The notes beneath the pieces were generated by a model. That model had not been told where the DNA came from, ran no database searches, and was given only the letters and a program-made list of their open reading frames with translations. From Labrenzia sp. DG1229 (GTDB taxonomy: Bacteria; Pseudomonadota; Alphaproteobacteria; Rhizobiales; Stappiaceae), in NCBI RefSeq assembly GCF_000521215.1, contig NZ_KI928940.1:241736-287042 (forward strand): a DNA stretch of 45,307 nucleotides, given 5' to 3'. Made by a program: the position numbers and the translations under genes. Positions 41,664 to 45,307 of this stretch are shown here, piece after piece. Position 1 is the stretch's first letter; every line of letters begins with the position of its first letter.

Positions 41664-42326
41664 ATGAACCTGTTTGAACGGCTCAAGGTTGATGCCGCGC
41701 CGCAATGGCAAGATTACACGCAGCACGCTTTTGTCGAGCAGCTCGGTAGTGGGCAATTGCCGCTTGAATGTTTCAAACACTACCTTGTTCAGGACTACTT
41801 GTTCCTGATCCAGTTCGCCCGGGCATATGCGCTTGGCATTTACAAGAGTCCGGCAATCTCCGATATGCGTCACTCCCTGGAGGGTGTGAAAGCCATCCTT
41901 GACGTTGAACTCGAGCTTCACATCGAAATCTGCGGACACTGGGGCATGCGGCGGGAGGAAATCGAGCTGGCTTCGGAAGATACACCGACGATGGCTTATA
42001 CGCGCTTTGTTCTTGATGCCGGTATGTCAGGAGATTTGCTGGATCTCCAGGCTGCGCTTGCACCTTGCGTTCTTGGGTACGCCGAGATCGGTAAACGCCT
42101 GCAGTCGGCCGGTTTCGACAGTCCTGAAAACCCATATCAACGGTGGATCCAGGAGTATGCCGGAGATGGGTACCAAGACCTGGCAAATGATTTTGAATCC
42201 TGGATTGATACAACCGGTGAAATGGTCCTGACCACCGCCCGGTACCCGCGGGTTCTGTCGTTGTTTGAAAAGGCGTGTCGTCTGGAGAGTGATTTCTGGC
42301 AAATGGGACTGAACGCTGCGCCTTAA
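41664..42326 (+). CDS. tenA: TenA-family aminopyrimidine aminohydrolase / thiaminase II
   Basis: TenA hydrolyses thiamine breakdown products (aminomethyl-HMP) to HMP for salvage, and can cleave thiamine. ATG 41664 is chosen over the upstream open frame at 41610 because the family starts at MNLFERLK. The 220-residue product keeps the catalytic residues known from Bacillus subtilis TenA at the same numbers: Asp44 (LVQDYLFL), Tyr112, Cys135 and Tyr139 (APCVLGYAEIG), with a late Glu (RLESDFW) corresponding to Glu205. It follows sufA by 37 bp on the same strand, and no thiamine riboswitch is seen before it, so it may be read from the suf promoter. Confidence 0.94.
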   Translation: MNLFERLKVDAAPQWQDYTQHAFVEQLGSGQLPLECFKHYLVQDYLFLIQFARAYALGIYKSPAISDMRHSLEGVKAILDVELELHIEICGHWGMRREEIELASEDTPTMAYTRFVLDAGMSGDLLDLQAALAPCVLGYAEIGKRLQSAGFDSPENPYQRWIQEYAGDGYQDLANDFESWIDTTGEMVLTTARYPRVLSLFEKACRLESDFWQMGLNAAP

Positions 42327-42391
42327 GAGCGACAGAAAGCCGGACGAGCCATTTCAGAATTAGCTCTGATCGGATCACTTCAGTGGGCAGG

Positions 42392-43456
42392 CTAAGCTAC
42401 ATTTTCTTCGCTATCACCGGACACTTGCAGATCTATTTCAGTCTTGACCAGGTTACGGCCCGCGTTCTTGGCGGCATAAAGCGCTTCGTCGGCACGGGAT
42501 ACGATAGAGTGCCCTGTGTCTAATGTGTCGAATGTTGCGATACCAACCGAAATCGTGACACGCCCGAGGTTCTCACCGGTTGAGCGTTTGACCAGTTCCT
42601 TGGACATGACTGCCGAGCGTATCCGTTCGCCGATTTCCGCCGCTTCCTCCAGTTCGGATTGCGGCAAGATGATTGAAAACTCCTCGCCACCGTATCGGCA
42701 GGCAACGTCTTGTGTTTTGATGTTTTGCTTGACCGCGAGCGCGACGAGACGAAGCACCTGATCGCCCGTTTGGTGGCCGTATGTGTCATTGAATTTCTTG
42801 AAGTGGTCGATGTCAGTCATCAGCAAGGCAAAGCCTCGGCCGCTTTCCTTGGACTGTTCAATGATCTTTTCAAGTGAGACTTCGAAGTGTTTTCGGTTGT
42901 TGAGTGTCGTTAGCTCGTCGGTCAGGGACTCGTAACGAATGGCTTCAAGCGAAGATTGCAAATTCTCGATATGTTTTTTGGACTCCAGCAACTGGCTTTC
43001 CAGTTTCCGGTTGGATGCAACTGCATTTTGTGTGGATTTGACGAGGTGAGTTACATAAAGCTGAAGTTTTTTGGGGTCGGCCACACCCTTGATCTTTTCT
43101 CCCGCTTGCTCAAGCGCACTACCGTAATCCGAAGTTGCATCTGCACTGAGTTTCAGCGAATCGATCAGTTCCTCGACTTCCCTGGAAACTCTTGAGCCTA
43201 CTTCGTCAAGGCGGTCGCCGAGGCGTGTCGGAGACAGAAACCGTCCATAAAGGTTCAGCATTTCGTCAGTGCTGATGCGGCCTTTGTCTTTTATCGTGTC
43301 ATTTACCGCGCGATTCAGGCCCTGATTGTATCCGGCAGAATAGGTGTACCAAAGTTCGTAAGAACGCGGGTAGGCAGGTAATGTATTCTTTTTTATGTAA
43401 CTGATCGCGGACTCACCATATTGGATGGTCCTGTTATGGTCGTCTTCTTCCGACAT
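42392..43456 (-). CDS. GGDEF-domain diguanylate cyclase
   Basis: GGDEF proteins make cyclic di-GMP from two GTP. The 354-residue cytosolic protein has a helical N-terminal region (residues 1-170), with a segment around NTLPAYPRSYELWYTYSAGY that recurs in alphaproteobacterial diguanylate cyclases, a coiled coil (NRKLESQLLESKKHIENLQS), then the GGDEF domain. The signature DELTTLNNRKHFE and metal-binding DIDHFKKFNDTYGH are intact and the active-site loop is GGEEF at residues 256-260. The inhibitory I-site, normally RxxD five residues earlier, reads KTQD, so product inhibition may be weak. No membrane segment or sensor domain is seen. Confidence 0.93.
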   Translation of the reverse strand: MSEEDDHNRTIQYGESAISYIKKNTLPAYPRSYELWYTYSAGYNQGLNRAVNDTIKDKGRISTDEMLNLYGRFLSPTRLGDRLDEVGSRVSREVEELIDSLKLSADATSDYGSALEQAGEKIKGVADPKKLQLYVTHLVKSTQNAVASNRKLESQLLESKKHIENLQSSLEAIRYESLTDELTTLNNRKHFEVSLEKIIEQSKESGRGFALLMTDIDHFKKFNDTYGHQTGDQVLRLVALAVKQNIKTQDVACRYGGEEFSIILPQSELEEAAEIGERIRSAVMSKELVKRSTGENLGRVTISVGIATFDTLDTGHSIVSRADEALYAAKNAGRNLVKTEIDLQVSGDSEENVA

Positions 43457-43579
43457 AAAACTTCTCTCACCTTAGCCTTGCGAATCCGCCCCACACGGCC
43501 ACAAGATCTAGGTCCCAAACTCGGCTGGAAGTTTTAAGGAGCGGTTAAGCTTAAGACATATCCCGCATTAAAAGTTACG

Positions 43580-45022
43580 TTACGACGCTTTTTTTGGGCG
43601 AGGTTCCCGCAGCAGGAATGCCGGGATGTGAACGCCAGCACCGAAAGCCGGTTCGTGTTTCCCGCTTTTGGGCTTTTTGTTGACTGCCTTTTGCGGAAGT
43701 TCGGAAACAGATGCTGGGGTCAAAGCGTCCTGTTGCTCCTGGCTGGGTTCGGATACGGTTTCACGTTGTTTGGACGGCGAACGGCGACGTCCGGAGGTCT
43801 TTGCCTGCGGCGCGTCATTGTCGTTGCTCGACTCGTTCTTGGCGCTTTTGCCGCCTTTGCGTCTGGCTTTGCGTTCTTTTGCGGCCGCTTCAAAGTCGAT
43901 CGGTTCACCCTGCCATTCAATGGACTGTTTGATGAGAGTTTCGATCGCTTCCAGGTATTTTTTGTCTTCGCCAGTCACAAGCGTGTATGCAGCGCCGCTG
44001 CGTCCGGCGCGGCCGGTACGGCCGATCCTGTGTACATAGTCTTCGGCGTTGATAGGAACGTCAAAGTTGAAAACGTGACTCACTTCCGGAATGTCCAGGC
44101 CACGCGCGGCAACATCACTGGCGACAAGAAGCTTGATATTCCCCTTGCGGAAATTGTCCAGCATCATCATGCGTGTGCGCTGATCCATATCTCCATGGAG
44201 TGCGCCGACATTGTATTCGTGGCGCTCAAGAGAGCGGAACAGCGTTGAAACATCTCGCTTGCGATTGCAAAAGACGATTGCGTTCTGGAGGTCTTCAGCG
44301 CCTTCAAGGAGTTCACGCAACGCAGCGCGCTTGTCATAATCCTTGGAAGGAGACGCCTTGAGGTGCTGGCTGACATTTTCGGCAGTCGTAGCGGTCGGCG
44401 CAACTTCGATCCGCGCAGGATTCTGCAGGAACGTGTCTGTGAGACGCTGGATTTCCGGCGGCATGGTTGCCGAAAAGAACAATGTCTGACGCGTGAACGG
44501 GATCAACTTGCAGATCCGCTCGATATCCGGGATGAAACCCATGTCCAGCATACGGTCGGCTTCGTCAATGACGAGGATCTCTACGCCCTGCAGCAGCAAT
44601 TTGCCGCGTTCAAAATGATCCAGAAGACGGCCGGGCGTCGCGATCAGGACGTCGGTGCCGCGATCGAGTTTCCTGTCTTGATCCGCAAAGGAAACACCGC
44701 CGATGAGCAATGCGACATTCAGCTTGTGGTTTGTGCCGTATTTTTCGAAATTTTCTTCAACCTGCGCCGCGAGTTCTCGTGTCGGCTCCAGGATGAGTGT
44801 CCGGGGCATGCGCGCACGGGCACGGCCCTTTTCCAGAAGGGTCAGCATCGGTAGTGTGAAACTGGCAGTTTTGCCTGTGCCTGTTTGCGCGATGCCGAGA
44901 ATGTCCCGCCGTTCCAGTACTTGCGGGATCGCTCCTGCCTGAATGGCCGTGGGTTCCTTATAACCTGCCGCATCAACTGCAGCGAGGACCTTCTCGCTAA
45001 GACCGAGAGTATCAAATGACAT
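43580..45022 (-). CDS. rhlE: DEAD-box RNA helicase, RhlE type
   Basis: DEAD-box helicases unwind RNA duplexes in ribosome assembly and RNA decay. From ATG 45022 (MSFDTLGLSEKVLAAVDAAG) the product is 480 residues; the extension to 45064 is not family-like. Motifs follow in order: the Q motif PTAIQAGAIP, Walker A AQTGTGKT at residues 45-52, PTRELAAQ, TPGRLLDH, DEAD at 153-156, SAT, then in the second domain DVAARGLDIPEV and HRIGRTGRAG. The basic, Ser/Pro-rich tail after about residue 385 (KARRKGGKSAKNESSNDN) resembles RhlE. The gene stands alone on the minus strand and its promoter should lie in 45023-45307. Confidence 0.95.
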   Translation of the reverse strand: MSFDTLGLSEKVLAAVDAAGYKEPTAIQAGAIPQVLERRDILGIAQTGTGKTASFTLPMLTLLEKGRARARMPRTLILEPTRELAAQVEENFEKYGTNHKLNVALLIGGVSFADQDRKLDRGTDVLIATPGRLLDHFERGKLLLQGVEILVIDEADRMLDMGFIPDIERICKLIPFTRQTLFFSATMPPEIQRLTDTFLQNPARIEVAPTATTAENVSQHLKASPSKDYDKRAALRELLEGAEDLQNAIVFCNRKRDVSTLFRSLERHEYNVGALHGDMDQRTRMMMLDNFRKGNIKLLVASDVAARGLDIPEVSHVFNFDVPINAEDYVHRIGRTGRAGRSGAAYTLVTGEDKKYLEAIETLIKQSIEWQGEPIDFEAAAKERKARRKGGKSAKNESSNDNDAPQAKTSGRRRSPSKQRETVSEPSQEQQDALTPASVSELPQKAVNKKPKSGKHEPAFGAGVHIPAFLLREPRPKKAS

Positions 45023-45307
45023 AGAGCGTTTTGCCCGGATGTTGTGATTGTTAGACGGCGACACTTAGGAAACCATTGGTGCCAACGTGCGCACACACTA
45101 CATTCATGTGCCCCAGTGTCAATGCGCCGAAGAGGTAAATTGTCAAGAAAATCGAGTAATTCCGCGCTAGAATTGCGATCTCAGTTAATATTGCAGCGTC
45201 AAAGCACTTCCAGGAGTGATGCTGAAGGGCACAACATGACTCAGTAAGCTCCAAAGTGTCGTTCCGAATGAGTTGCCGGACTTCTGTATTTGTGACCTCA
45301 TGTGCCG

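Noticed and set aside
1..45307. CRISPR arrays, rRNA genes, prophage structural modules
   Set aside because: I looked for regularly spaced direct repeats, rRNA landmarks and capsid/tail genes and saw none. The spike-like gene at 16597 stands alone.

Overview
The window looks like chromosomal DNA of an alphaproteobacterium of the Hyphomicrobiales, most like Stappiaceae (Roseibium/Labrenzia group). I infer this from the aerobic cobalamin genes cobP-cobW-cobN-cobO, the pcm-tolC-popZ-valS order, the long suf operon that starts with an extra cysteine desulfurase, and a candidate Irr (iron control) box. The taxon is an inference from protein flavour and gene order, not from a database search.

Layout. 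1-2740: a decayed mobile region abutting a tRNA-Asn gene. It holds the end of an IS3-family element inserted in the 3' remnant of another IS3-type orfB, orphan ORFs, a frameshifted AlpA-type regulator and a 34-codon tyrosine-integrase stub. 2747-2822: tRNA-Asn. 3164-14921: a cobalamin locus. A cobalamin riboswitch precedes cobP, cobW, cobN/cobO (read as one 1464-codon ORF, probably through a one-base change), a GNAT gene split by a stop codon, a YrhK-family gene, cobQ, a dual-specificity phosphatase and a membrane protein; cobD and cobC lie on the opposite strand. 15120-17220: a small conserved-looking protein, a YbdK-type carboxylate-amine ligase, a spike-like beta-repeat protein and tRNA-Cys. 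17622-25105: pcm, tolC, popZ (DUF2497), a DUF1284 gene, valS and a secreted DUF2155 protein. 25364-32067: an atypical asparagine synthase, convergent with a three-gene minus-strand cassette of VTC-domain polyphosphate-polymerase-like protein, DUF4956 membrane protein and a CotH-kinase/beta-helix protein. 32739-33942: GNAT and alpha/beta-hydrolase genes with a clear terminator between them. 34241-41626: suf operon (cysteine desulfurase, sufB, a small membrane protein, sufC, sufD, sufS, a frameshifted sufT, an A-type carrier). 41664-45022: tenA, a GGDEF protein and an RhlE-type DEAD-box helicase.

How the genes work together. The riboswitch should turn off the late corrin steps (cobaltochelation by CobN with CobW nearby, adenosylation by CobO, amidation by CobQ, nucleotide-loop assembly by CobP, with CobC and CobD making and attaching the aminopropanol arm) when B12 is plentiful. 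The suf genes form a complete Fe-S assembly line with a candidate Irr box ahead of the first gene. The least understood system is the VTC/DUF4956/CotH cassette: a cytosolic polyphosphate-polymerase fold, a membrane protein and an exported CotH-like kinase joined to a parallel beta-helix, which suggests a surface phosphate or polyphosphate modification machine.

Several reading frames are broken by single events (alpA, cobN/cobO, GNAT, sufT). Either the lineage has recently acquired lesions or the underlying sequence contains a few base-calling errors; sufT and cobN/cobO are the ones worth checking first.
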